Below, piece after piece: positions 34,798-46,439 of a stretch of 64,000 bases of DNA. The stretch comes from Cardiocondyla obscurior. Lineage: Eukaryota > Arthropoda > Insecta > Hymenoptera > Formicidae. Both the position numbers and the translations under genes were made by a program. A model generated the notes under the pieces. It saw only the letters and a list, made by a program, of their open reading frames with translations. It was not told the origin of the DNA and ran no database searches. The DNA lies in assembly GCF_019399895.1 (NCBI RefSeq), contig NC_091888.1:3008501-3072500 (forward strand), in the 5' to 3' direction. Within the stretch, counting starts at the first letter, position 1. Each line of letters starts with the position of its first letter.

Positions 34798-35154
34798 GTT
34801 CCTGGCCAAGTGTTAAACTTTATAAAGCAGAGATGTGAAAATACATATAATAACTTTGGGCGATCTGCTTCTGCACAACCATATATTTTATATGTTAGCA
34901 AGGAAGTAGTTGCAATAGATGAAATACTCGTTGTAATTGATAACTTCTGTTATAAATTAGAAAACTTTCAGCACGCATTAGATATATGCTTCAAGGCGTT
35001 TTTTGCTTTAGACATTGCTTATACTGCACAATGTGATCACATATGGTTACTTATTCAAAAAGCTCTATATGCTTTCACAACTGCAGATGATATGAATATT
35101 CTGAAAGTCACAAGCTTTTTAAAAAAACTTGAATTGATGAACGATAAAAGCTAA
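34798..35154 (+). CDS. Last exon of partner gene (right copy)
   Basis: Begins after the acceptor TTCAG at 34797 with VPGQVLNFIKQRCENTYNNF and stops at 35152-35154. The phase fits exon 10 only in the frame ending ESRDAFIAHVK, that is, after the exon 10 frame break; in the unbroken frame the join soon meets a stop. This is listed separately because its own 114-codon frame (Met at 34810) is intact in both arms. Family unknown; helical. Confidence 0.55.
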   Translation, partial: VPGQVLNFIKQRCENTYNNFGRSASAQPYILYVSKEVVAIDEILVVIDNFCYKLENFQHALDICFKAFFALDIAYTAQCDHIWLLIQKALYAFTTADDMNILKVTSFLKKLELMNDKS

Positions 35155-35542
35155 TATAGTTTTTATCTATTGCGTTTTATTTCTTTGCCAAAGTATTAAA
35201 TGTGATAACGATTTTCTTTTAGTTTGTATAATGATATATATAAAAACAGTTATTTTGCGATATTTCTACTATGAAAAAATAGTATCTATTATTGAATATA
35301 AACATTTATTGCTTTATCTTGCTTTATTTATAACATAATTTTCTACTAATATTAATTTCTTGTATATAAAATACAAGAAACTTCTAATAAATTTCTGTTT
35401 TTTTATACAGGTACTATTTTTGAATAGTGAATAGAATAATATACTCTGGTATAATATTCATCTTTCACTTATAGAATTATTAATGTAAGTATAAAATATT
35501 GCGTATAACGTATGGTTATTACTTTTTATATGTCATTTAAGT

Positions 35543-38039
35543 TTGTTAAATATTTTTATAATGTTCATATGTTTTGTTTGCAATGCTTCTGTTCAAACAT
35601 GTGATGCTTTAGTGGCTCACATTAAAATTTTTCATTCAAATAAATTGTTAACTTGTGAACTTATATGTGCTCAGCCTAATTGCTTTAGAAAATTTAGCCG
35701 ACTTCATTCTTTAAAACGACATTTGGTTTCTCATAATTATTTGGTTGCTGCCACCAAACGTCTCAAGCATGAAAATGTAGAAAATATTCTACATGATGAA
35801 AATAACAGTAAAACTGCTGATGTATGTTCCGATATCCAAATAACTAATACAAAACAAGAATCTTTAAATTTTACCCAATCTGATTTAATTACTTCAGTCA
35901 CAAATAGTGCAATTTTATTTTTAGCTAAATTATATAGCATTGATAATATGTCCCGTCAGCATGTTCAATTTATTGTGGAAAACCAGATTGAAATGGTAGA
36001 CAGTAATGGTTATTTGGATATTCTAGAAAGAAAAATACTTAATGCGATTCAAAATCCAACTGAAAAAAATAACATTCTTAAAGAAGTACAACAAATAATT
36101 CATTGTTTAAAAAACATGTACTCCGGTCTCGAAACAGAACATCTAAGATTTAAAACATTTACTAAATGCGGTGCTTATATCAAACCTGAATCTTTTATTA
36201 TAGGTCAATCTTTAAATTCAAAACATTCATATGGATCTACATCAATAGAGCCAATTAATCTTTATGGCCAATTTGTTCCTATACGTACAGTTTTACGTGC
36301 ATTTTTAGAATTGCCAGGTGTCTTTAATAAAATAATGTCTTATATAAATAAATTAGAAAACTCAGATGGCTCTGTTATTGAAAATTTAATTCAAGCCAAA
36401 TTATGGAAAGAAAAAATTAAGCCCAAATTTGCTGGAAAATTTCTGCTTCCTATTGGATGTTATTATGATGATTTTGAAACCGGAGATACGTGTTCTCCTC
36501 ACAATGGCGTTAATAAAATAGGTGCTTTATATTATTTTTTACCTTGTTTACCACCTGAAGACAGAGGTGCGGTCGAAAATATTTTTATAGCTCAAATAAC
36601 GTATGCTCAAGATAAATATTTTGGAAATAATAAATTATTTTGTCGTACTCTTCATAAATTACACTATCTTGAAACGGAAAGAATTACTGTGATAGTAGAC
36701 ATTACAGAAATAAAGGTTTATTTTGCGCTTGCTATATTTTTAGGTGATAATGAAGCTGTACACAGTGTATTAGGATTTAGCAATTCTTTCAATGCAAACT
36801 ATTGTTGTCGAAGATGTAAAGTTCACAAAACTGTGTCTCATACTCAAACAAAAGCAAATCCGTCTCTTTTACGGAATCGACAAAATTATGCTACAGATGT
36901 AGCCATAAACGACCTCAGTAGTACAGGTATAAAATCATATTGCATATGGAATGACCTTTTGGCATTCCATTGTACTGAAAATATTGCCTACGATTTAATG
37001 CATGATCTTGATGAAGGATCGTGGAAGTATGACATGTCCTTGTTAATTCTAAAATTAATTGAACTGAAGCGCTTTACGATCGACGAATTAAATAATAGAA
37101 TACAAGGATTTCATTATGGCTATTGTAAAGCATCAAATAGACCAAGTGTTCTTAAAATTAAAAATCTAAAAAAAGGAAATCTTTCATTTACAGCTACTGA
37201 GACACTGTGTTTTGTAAGGCATTTTGGCCTTATGGTCGGAGATTACATTACAACTGAAGATAAGCTATTATGGCGTTTTTATGAAGTAATTGTTGAAATT
37301 GTTAATATTCTTTTTTCTCCTGTTGTAAGAGTAAGTGATAAGATATTTCTTAAAAGAATAATAACTCAACATCATTCATTATATTTGGAATTGTTTTCTA
37401 ATGAGACTTTGAAACCGAAACACCATAATATGCTTTATTATGATGAATGTTGCGAAGAAATCGGACCTTTAGTGTTTATGTCATGTTGGCGCTTTGAAGC
37501 AAAACATAGACCGTCTATACGATATGCTAGCGCCAATTGCTGTTATAAAAACTTGCTTGAGATATTAGTTCAAAAAGCTCAATTAAAATTTTGTCACCGT
37601 CTTCTTGCTCAAAAGGGCTTAGAACCAAAACTTACAGTAAACTGGAAAAATTATTTCTACTAAATTGGCTGAAAATTATGACAAATTTATTCATCTTTTA
37701 CCCGATAAATTTATCAATAAAATTTATGTTTTAAAATGGGCTGATGTGTTAGGTACTCATTATAAGATAGGAATGGTATTATTATCTCATTTTACTGAAG
37801 AATATCCTGTATTTGGTCAAATTAAGTTTATTTTATTTGAAAATGATACAAAAAGTATTTCTTTTATTTTGAAAAATTTTGAAACTTTATTATACTCTAC
37901 TTTAGTTCAAGCGTACAAAGTTACACCTTCTGAGCAATGGGTTTATATTAAACAAAACTCTCTACAGAGTCACTTACCAACTCATGTGCGAACAGGTCCA
38001 AATGGTAAATGTTACATAAATTTTCGGCATAAATTATAA
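35543..38039 (+). pseudogene. C2H2 zinc-finger transposase, frameshifted copy
   Basis: Same protein as the - strand gene at 18765-21263, with both C2H2 fingers and all catalytic-region motifs, but a 2-bp deletion near 37639 (CAGTAAACTGG against CAGTATCAACTGG in the left arm) shifts the frame. Translation ends at codon 706 (37661-37663), and the remaining C-terminal part is open in another frame from 37665 to 38039. The lost tail includes YDKFIHLLPDKFINKIYVLK, which is probably structural. The copy could make a shortened protein containing the DNA-binding fingers, which might act as a competitor; that is speculation. Confidence 0.8.
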
Positions 38040-38455
38040 ACATGTATGTATATACATTGCAATATTGTAAAAAAGGGAACATATCTTCTGTATAGATTCT
38101 ATATAGAATATATGTATCTTTTTATATGTATAAAAACCAATTTTTTATAGAGAGGATTATTTTATGTAGATACAAAGCTATTTTATATAGAATACTTATA
38201 GAATATATATATTATATGAAGTTATTTCTATGCAACTTTATTTTTAAATAAAATAAAATTTGATTTTGAGTTAAAAATATTTTTTCTTAAATAAAATAAA
38301 AATAGTTTTGAATGAAGAATATATTTTTAATTGTTCCTAAGGATAATTTATTTTTCATTTAAACATATTTATACTCGGCGCTATTTTAAGGATAAAAATC
38401 ATTTGGATCATTGCATATTTACATTGTTTCAAAAATTCATTTTTTTGTGTGAAGA

Positions 38456-38765
38456 AGATCTGCGCGCGCAACAATGGCGGGCGCGCGTAAATACGAGCGC
38501 TGCAGCAATTAAAGAACTACGGCATATTTTGATTTTAGGCTGATTTTTGTAGCGAATTCTGTAGCGATTTAATAACTACTAATATTCCTCACTATATCAA
38601 GAGGCACGGTAGTGCTTCGCGCCAAGTATAGGCGCAGCGAGGCACTATCGTGCCTTTATTACGGGAGACGACGTTTTGAGAAATCCGTAGGTTACCGGAT
38701 CTCAATAACGGCTCAACCAATCGCTTTCTTAATAGGCATATTGTATAGATTATGGTCGACTTATA
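38456..38765. other. Unassigned sequence between repeats
   Basis: No gene seen. A short imperfect palindrome occurs near 38590-38655 (AGGCACGGTAGTGCTTCGCG ... GCAGCGAGGCACTATCGTGCCT). The composition jumps from AT-rich to mixed at the edge of the inverted duplication. Confidence 0.4.
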
Positions 38766-39287
38766 CAGGGTGTTCCAGTTGATGTAAAAATGTTCTTAGT
38801 TGTAGGTTGGGCTTCCGAAAATAAGTAGAAAAGTTCTCTACGGTTTTGTAAGTTAGACGTTAATAACCGAGAAAATAACATTTAAAGGTTTGACGTCCCG
38901 CGTGCGAGCAAAAACGCGCCGTTTGAAGCTACCGAGACGTTAGTGGACCTAGAGGTGTGGCTTATCTTACTCTATTCACAAAGAAATGAGTAATCTATGA
39001 ATCTCTGTAAATAGAGTGGGATGGGCCACACCACCACTCTATTTACAGAGATTCATAGATTACTCATTTCTTTGTGGATAGAGTAAGATAAGCCACACCT
39101 CTAGGTCCACTAACATCTCGGTAGCTTTCAGCGGCGCGTTCTTACTTGCACGGGGGGCGTCAAATCTTTAAATGTTATTTTCTCGGTTATTAACGCCTAA
39201 CTTACAAAACCGTATAAAACTTTTCTACTTATTTTCGGAAGCCCAACCTACAACTAAGAACTTTTTTACATCAACTGGGACACCCTG
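38766..39287. mobile_element. Palindromic element, CAGGGTGTTCC ends
   Basis: A 522-bp fold-back element flanked by TA (38764-38765, 39288-39289). It starts CAGGGTGTTCCAGTTGATGT and ends ACATCAACTGGGACACCCTG. The arms pair along their whole length, including CTAGAGGTGTGGCTTATCTT and TAAATAGAGTGG near the apex. No coding capacity. It shares the CAGGGTGT terminus and TA target with the mariner-like element and the two other palindromes, but not their internal sequence. Confidence 0.9.
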
Positions 39288-39529
39288 TATAATAAAAGTC
39301 TTTTTATTATTTCGCTGCGTGGTCTATAAATAAAGATATCGCGATGTTAATTTTGGTTACAAGTATAAAATTATTAAGATACTCCGTCGTCATTTTTACG
39401 TCTCGAAAAATGTCCCTTTCGTTTTCGCGTCGTTAGATGGTGCTGGTTGATTTATCGATGTTATCGATTCTGTTGATTGACGTGTGAGTTTGAGATTGAC
39501 GTGTGAGGTTAGTGATCCGCAGTGATCAA

Positions 39530-39690
39530 TTACCCAGCTAACAGACCTACGTCAAAACGACGTCAAAGATAGGTCAGAGAATGACCAAAAATGATCAATG
39601 GAATCACGTCAAAATGACGGACAAATGACGTACTAATGTCACAGATCGATCACGACATTTTGAGACGTTAAAAAGACGTAATTTTCTAAC
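39530..39690. repeat. Subterminal-type cluster of ACGTC/ATGACG motifs
   Basis: From TACCCAGCTAACAGACCTAC the sequence carries repeated short motifs: ACGTCAAA, CGACGTCAAAG, AATGACC, AATGATCAATG, ACGTCAAAATGACGG, AAATGACGTAC, GACGTTAAAAAGACGTAA. Clustered short repeats of this sort often lie just inside the ends of cut-and-paste transposons, and the truncated transposase at 40018-40823 (- strand) ends about 330 bp away, pointing toward this cluster. I infer that this may be that element's 3' terminus. Confidence 0.4.
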
Positions 39691-40017
39691 CGTTTATTTT
39701 ACTTTGTAGTAACGAATTTGTGACGGTTTAATAATTTATGAGGAATAGAAAGAGAAAACAAAATATTGTCATTATAAAGAATATTTATTTTTTAATGTGT
39801 AAAAATATACTTACATACATTTCTCGTAAGTATAATAACATTTTTGTTAATATAATTATAATAAAATAATATTTATTATTTTATGTATTACACATATTAA
39901 TAATTACATGTATGCCTAATGTAAAAAAATTAATTTTTATGTTAAAAACAGAAAAAGTATAATTATATTTGAAAAATTAACAAAAATTAAATATGTTTCA
40001 TACAAAAGTTTTGGTAT

Positions 40018-40823
40018 TTATTGTTTATTATTCAAACTATGAATTATTGGCAACGAAACAAACGAGGTATTGTTATACGGATATACAATGCATTTACTAA
40101 AAAAACTAGTATGAAGTGGCCAAACTTTAAGCAAAGATAAGTTTCTGATAACAAAAATATTTAAATTTGATGATTTGCATGGATAAAAATATAAATCTAA
40201 ATATTCGAGAAATTGTTTTTCAATAATATAAATTTTATCTTTTGTTGTAACTATATTATGTATTTGAATTACTATCTTTTCTTTTTCAACGCTACAATAA
40301 GAATTTGAAATATTGTATGAATGAACTGTCAAAGTTATATTGTTAAAGTATATTTTTTTAAACTGTTTTTTCCAACTATAAAGCTTTGAGTTTATGAGAA
40401 GACCTAGCGCATGTTCATGTTCTATTTTTTCTATATTATTTCGAGGTAAATTTGTATTACAAATAGTTTTGCAAGACGATTTTGAATTTGTTGAAGAATG
40501 TTTGTTGGAGATTTTATTAACTTTTTAAGATGACCTAAATATGATTCAAAAGCAAATGCTGAAAAGTTATCCAAAGAACCAAATATATTAACATCGTCAC
40601 ATAAATGAGATAACATATGAAAATTAAAAACAAAAAACTCTAAGCCATATAAATTTTTACAGTGTTCTAGAAAAACATTAATTAAATTATGAACAAACGA
40701 AATTCCAAAAGTTTGTATATGGATATCTGATAATAATATAGAAATAATGAAATAAAGTAACAAAAAATTTTCATAAACAGCAATATCTAACATGTCTTGT
40801 AATACAAAAGGTTCTTTGTACAC
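40018..40823 (-). pseudogene. C-terminal fragment of a second transposase
   Basis: The frame from 40823 reads MLDIAVYENFLLLYFIISIL, then FHMLSHLCDDVNIFGSLDNF, FSAFAFESYLGHLKKL and LQQIQNRLAKL. These are recognisable C-terminal motifs of a transposase family related to, but distinct from, the C2H2 transposase in the inverted arms (N/F-H-x-L-x-H-L, G-x-LD-x-FSAF, FE-x-YL). The frame breaks near 40465 and reading resumes one frame over (IEKIEHEHALGLLINSKLYS) into the segment ending at 40018 (KVWPLHTSFFSKCIVYPYNN). The N-terminal and catalytic halves are missing: at about 40824 the sequence changes abruptly to GC-rich DNA. A truncated relic. Confidence 0.6.
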
Positions 40824-41180
40824 TGACCGGCAATAATGGCCTGACGCTCTGCGGCGACGGCAGCTAACGTGCGTGAGCTAGCGTGGTGTGCGTCAGGCCA
40901 CACCGCGGAGCGCGTACGTGAGCCGTGAAGCGCCGAGAGAAGCGAGAGGACGGGGGAAAATTTGGTGGGAGGCGTTCTCATGCTCTATCCCGCTCGCAAC
41001 CCGTGCGTTTGAAAAAGAACGCATGAGTGGTCGCTAAGAAAAAGTTATAGGCGCACCTTTGTTCTTTCGCTTGCACGCGTTCGAGTTTATACGGGCGCGC
41101 AAGAATAAAAATAGATCGCAAGAGTACGCTATTAATTCTAGCATATACTTCAAGACATTTCGCGATAATGACAACCGAAA
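40824..41180. other. GC-rich junction before the satellite
   Basis: No gene seen. The first 170 bp are GC-rich with partly self-complementary strings (CTGACGCTCTGCGGC and GCGTCAGGCCACACCGCGG). Then AT content rises and the first recognisable satellite unit begins at about 41181 (TCTGCTGACGTCACCGCACG). Confidence 0.4.
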
Positions 41181-42360
41181 TCTGCTGACGTCACCGCACG
41201 ATTCTACGTTGTTAGAATTTCAAAAATTTTTTTTTGTTTTTTGTCTATATCTCCGCCATTGGTAATAGTAGAACGCTGAAAATTGTCACGTAGGCATCTG
41301 CTGACGTCACCGCACGATGCTACGTTGTTAAAACTTCAAAAACTTATTTTTTGTTTGTCAATATTTTTGCCCCTGGTGGAAGTAGAACGCTGAAAATAGT
41401 CACGTGGGCATCTGCTGACGTCACCGCACGATGCTACGTTGTTAAAATTAAAAAATTTTTTTTTTCGTTTTTTGTCAATATCTTTGCTCTTGGTGAAAAT
41501 AGAACGCTGAAAATAGTCACGTGGGCATCTGCTGATGTCACCGCACGATAATACGTTGCCAGATTTTTAAAATTTATGTTTTTGTTTTTTGTCAATATCT
41601 TTGCTTTTGGTGAAAGTACAACGCTGAATATAATTACGTAAAAATCTGCTGACGTCACCGCACAATGATACGTTGCCAGATTTTCAAAATTTTTTTTTTT
41701 GTTTTTTGTCAATATCTTTGCTTCTGGTGAAGGTAGAACGCTGAAAATTGTTACGTGGGCATTTGCTGACGTCACCGCACGATGCTACTTTGCCAGATTT
41801 TTAAAATTATATTTTTTGTTTTTTGTCAATATTTTCGCCCCATGTGGAGATAGAACGCTAAAAATTGTTACGTGGGCATTTGCTGACGACACCGCACGAT
41901 GCTACGTTGCCAAATTTTCAAAATTTTGTTTTTGTTCTTTGTCAATATCTCTGTTTCTGGTGAGGGTAGAACGCTAAAAATGGTCACGTGGGCATCTGCT
42001 GACGTCACCGCACGATGCTACGTTGCCAAATTTTTAAAAATATTTTTTTTGTTTTTTGTCAATATCATTGCTTCTGATGGGGGTAGAACGCTGAATATAG
42101 TCACGTGGGCATCTGCTGACGTCACCGCACGATAATACGTTGCCAGATTTTTAAAATTTTTGTTTTTGTTTTTTGTCAATATCTTTGTTTTTGGTGAAAG
42201 TACAACGCTGAATATAGTCACGTGACCATCTGCTGACGTCACCGCACAATAATACGTTGCCAAATTTTTAAAATTTTTGTTTTTGTTTTTTGTCAATATT
42301 TTTGCTTTTGGTGAAAGTACAACGCTGAATATAGTCACGTGGGCATCTGTTGACGTCACC
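41181..42360. repeat. Satellite, subfamily A leading block
   Basis: About ten units at the array edge with ACGTTGCCAGA or ACGTTGTTAAA in place of ACGTCACGTGGTC. They keep the CRE octamer and the first E-box (some as TACGTGG), but lack the second. Edge units are the most diverged, as expected at the margin of a tandem array. Confidence 0.8.
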
Positions 42361-45300
42361 GCACGACGTCACGTGATCAGATTTTTATAAATTTTTTTTT
42401 TGTTTTTTGTCAATATCTTTGTTTTTGAAGAAGGTAGAACGTTGTAAATGGTCACATGGGCATCTGCTGACGTCACCGCACAACGTCACGTGGTCAAATT
42501 TTCAAAAATTTTTTTTTTGTTTTTCGTCAATATCTTTTCCCCCTGGAGAGGGCAGGACGCTAAAAATAATCACGTGGGCATCTGCTGACGTCACCGCACG
42601 ACGTCACGTGGTCAGATTTTCAAAAATTTTTTTTTCGTTTTTTGTCAATATCTTCGCCCCTGGAGGGGGTAGGACGCTAAAAATGGTCACGTGGGCATTT
42701 GCTGACGTCATCGCACGACGTCACGTGGTCAAATTTTCAAAAAGTTCTTTTTTGTTTTTTGTCAATATCTTCGCCCCTGGAGAAGGTAAAACGCTAAAAA
42801 TGGTCACGTGGGCATCTGCTGACGTCATTGCACAAAGTCACGTGGTCAAATTTTCAAAAATTTTTTTTTCGTTTTTTGTCAATATCTTCGCCTTTGGAGG
42901 GGGTAAAACGCTAAAAATGGTCACGTGGGCATCTGCTGACGTCACCGCACAACGTTACGTGATCAAATTTTCAAAAATTTTTTTTCGTTTTTCGTCAATA
43001 TCTTCGTCCCTGAAAAGGGTAGAACGCTAAAAATAATAACGTGGGCATCTGCTGACGTCACCGCACGACGTCACGTGGTCAGATTTTCAAAAATTTCATT
43101 TTTGTTTTTTGTTAATATCTTTGCCCCTAAAGTGGGTAGGACGCTAAAAATGGTCACGTGGGCATCTCCTGACGTCACCGCACAACGTCACGTGGTCAGA
43201 TTTTCAAAAATTTCTTTTTCGTTTTTTGTCAATATCTTTGCTCGTGAAAAAGGTAAGACGCTAAAAATAATCACGTGGGCATCTGCTGACGTCACCGCAC
43301 GACGTCACGTGGTCAGATTTTCAAAAAATTTTTTTTTGTTTTTTGTCAATATTTCCGTTTTTGGAAAAGGTAGGACGCTAAAAATGGTCACGTGAGCATC
43401 TGCTGACGTCATCGCACGACGTCACGTGGTCAGATTTTCAAAAATTTTTTTTTTGTTTTTCGTCAATATCTTTTCTTTCTGGAGAGGGTAGGACGCTAAA
43501 AATGGTCACGTGGGCATCTGCTGACGTCACCGCACGACGTCACGTGGTCAGATTTTCAAAAATTTTTTTTTTGTTTTTTGTCAATATTTTTGTTTCTGGA
43601 AAAGGTAGGACGCTAAAAATGGTCACGTGGGCATCTGCTGACGTCACCGCACAACGTCACGTGGTCAGATTTTCAAAAATTTCTTTTTTGTTTTTCGTCA
43701 ATATCTTTTCCCCCTGGAGAGGGTAGGACGCTAAAAATGGTCACGTGGGCATCTGCTGACGTTACCGCACGACGTCACGTAATCAGATTTTCAAAAATTT
43801 TTTTTTTGTCTTTTGTCAATATTTTTGCTTTTGAAAGAGGTAGGACGTTGATAATGGTCACGTGGGCATCTGCTGACGTTATCGCACAACGTCACGTGGT
43901 CAGATATTTAAAAATTTCTTTTTTGTTTTTCGTCAATATCTTTGCTTTTGGAGAGAATAGGACGCTGAAAATGGTTACGTGGGCATCTGCTGACGTCACC
44001 GCACAACGTTACGTGATCAGATTTTCAAAAATTTTTTTTCGTTCTTCGTCAATATCTTCGTCCCTGAAAAGGGTAGGACGCTAAAAATAATAACGTGGGC
44101 ATCTGCTGACGTCACCGCACGACGTCACGTGGTCAGATTTTCAAAAATTTTTTTTTTGTTTTTTGTCAATATCTTTGCTCGTGGAGAAGGTAAGACGCTA
44201 AAAATAATCACGTAAACATCTGCTGACGTCACCGCACGACGTCACGCAGTCAGATTTTCAAAAATTTTTTTCTCGTTTTTCGTCAATATTTTCGCCTCTG
44301 GAGGGAATAGGACGCTAAAAATAGTCACGTGGGCATCTGCTGACGTCACTGCACGACGTCACGTGGTCAAATTTTCAAAGATTTTTTATTCGTTTTTTGT
44401 CAATATCTCCGTCTCTGGTGAAAATAGAACGCTGAAAATAATCATGTGGGCATCTGCTGACGTCGCCGCACTACATCACGTGATCAGATTTTCAAAAATT
44501 TCTTTTACGTTTTTCGTCAATATCTTCGCCCCTGGAGAAAGTAAAACGCTGATAATTGTCACGTGGGCATCTGCTGACGTCACCGCACGACGTCAAGTGG
44601 TCAGATTTTCAAAAATTTTTTTTTTGTTTTTCGTCAATATTTCCGCCCCTGAAGTAAGTAGGACGCTAAAAATGGTCACGTGGGCATCTGCTGACGTCAC
44701 CGCACGACGTCACGTGGTCAGATATTTAAAAACTTTTTTTTGGTTTTCGTTAATATCTCCGCTTTTGGAAAAAGTAAAACGCTAAAAATAGTCACGTGGG
44801 CATCTGCTGACGTCACCGCACGACGTCACGTGGTCAGATTTTCGAAAATTTTTTTTTTGTTTTTTGTCAATATTTCCGTTTTTGGAAAAGGTAAAACGCT
44901 AAAAATGGTCACGTGAGCATCTGCTGACGTCATCGCACGACGTCACGTGGTCAGATTTTCAAAAATTTTTTTTTTGTTTTTCGTCAATATCTTTTCTCTC
45001 TGGAGAGGGTAGGACGCTAAAAATGGTCACGTGGGCATCTGCTGACGTCACCGCACGACGTCACGTGGTCAGATTTTCAAAAATTTTTTTTTTGTTTTTT
45101 GTCAATATTTTTGTTTCTGGAAAAGGTAGGACGCTAAAAATGGTCACGTGGGCATTTGCTGACGTCACCGCAAAACGTCACGTAGTCAGATTTTCAATAA
45201 ATTCGTTTTTGTTTTTCGTTAATATCTCCGAACATGAAGGGGGTAAGACGCTAAAAATGGTCACGTAGGAATCTGCTGACGTCACCGCACGACGTCACGT

Positions 45301-46439
45301 AATCAGATTTTCAAAAATTTCTTTTTTGTTTCTTGTCAATATCTTTGCCTCTAAAAGGGGTAGGACGCTGAAAATGGTAACGTGGGTATCTGCTGACGTC
45401 ACCGCACGACGTCACGTGGTCAAATTTTCAAAAATTTTTTTTTTGTTTTTTGTCAATATCTTCGTCTCTGGTGAAAATTGAACGCTGAAAATAATCACGT
45501 GGGCATCTGCTGACGTCGCCGCACTACATCACGTGATCAGATTTTCAAAAATTTCTTTTACGTTTTTCGTCAATATCTTCGCCTCTGGAAAAAATAAAAC
45601 GCTAAAAATGGTCACGTGGGCATCTGCTGACGTCATCGCACGACGTCACGTGATCAGATTTTCAAAAACTTTTTTTTCGTTTTTCGTCAATATCTTCGCC
45701 CCTGGAGAAAATAGGACGCTAAGAAGGGTCACGTGGGCATCTGCTGACGTCACCGCACGACGTCACATGGTCAGATTTTCAAAAATTTTTTTTTTGTTTT
45801 TCGTCAATATTATTGTTCCTGGAAAGGATAAGACGCTGAAAATGGTCACGTGAGCATCTGTTGACGTCACCGCACGACGTCAAATGGTCTATTTTCAAAA
45901 ATTTTTTTTTCGTTTTTCGTCAATATCTTCGCCCCTGGAGAGGGTAGGACGCTAAAAATGGTCACGTGGGCATCTGCTGACGTCACTGCACGACGTCACG
46001 GGGTCAGATTTAAAAAAATTATTTTTTCGTTTTTCGTCAATATCTTTGCCCCTGGAAAGGGTAGGACGCTAAAAATGATCACGTGGTCATCTGCTGACGT
46101 CACCGCACGACGTCACGTGGTCAAATTTTCAAAAACTTTTTTTTTGTTTTTCGTTAATATCTCCGCTTCTGGAGAGGGTAAGACGCTAAAAATGGTCACG
46201 TGGGCATCTGCTGACGTCACCGCACGACGTCACGTGGTCAAAGTTTCAAAAACTTCTTTTTTGTTTTTCGTCAATATTTTCGCCCCTGGAGAAAGTAAGA
46301 CGCTAAAAATGGTCACGTGGGCATCTGCTGACGTCACCGCACAACGTCACGTGATCAGATTTTCAAAAATTACATTTTCGTTTTTCGTCAATATCTTCGC
46401 CTTTGGAAAAGGTAGAACGCTAAAAATGGTCACGTGGGC

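Larger units (their letters stand above)
30460..35154 (+). pseudogene. Multi-exon transposon partner gene with SAM-like domain
   Basis: Start ATG at 30460 (context ACAAAAATGG). Exons supported by splice sites and phase: 30460-30544, 30655-30800, 31094-31234, 31339-about 31513 or later (donor unsure), 31930-32069, 32161-32224, 32331-32493, 33001-33230, 33348-33519, 33624-33753, 34798-35154. Exons 1-2 give a SAM-like helical domain (SWNVLQLMQTFK, DVDLFLNLNEQDTKEI, FPLGMQLKFWKKY). Exon 4 is a charged coiled coil with an imperfect NLENEEQN repeat. Exon 5 (DLQNLLEHCLEGKAVLQSYK) and exons 8-11 are helical. Exon 7 has an in-frame TAA at 32370-32372, yet remains open after it, and exon 10 has a frame break in a nine-A run. 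It precedes the transposase in the same orientation, so I infer an accessory protein of the same transposon. No enzyme motif is visible. Confidence 0.6.
32938..38455 (+). repeat. Right arm of 5.5-kb inverted duplication
   Basis: Reverse-complement partner of 18353-23868. Differences seen by eye include a 2-bp deletion in the transposase near 37639, several substitutions (for example FELKRF to IELKRF, KRPS to NRPS, VDKQL to EDKLL, FPNET to FSNET, NSKC to NGKC), one base each in two homopolymers near 33617-33632, and small changes in the AT-rich 3' flank. Five amino-acid changes over 830 codons point to a recent duplication. This arm continues seamlessly into the partner gene's upstream exons, so it is the more complete locus. 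Confidence 0.9.
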
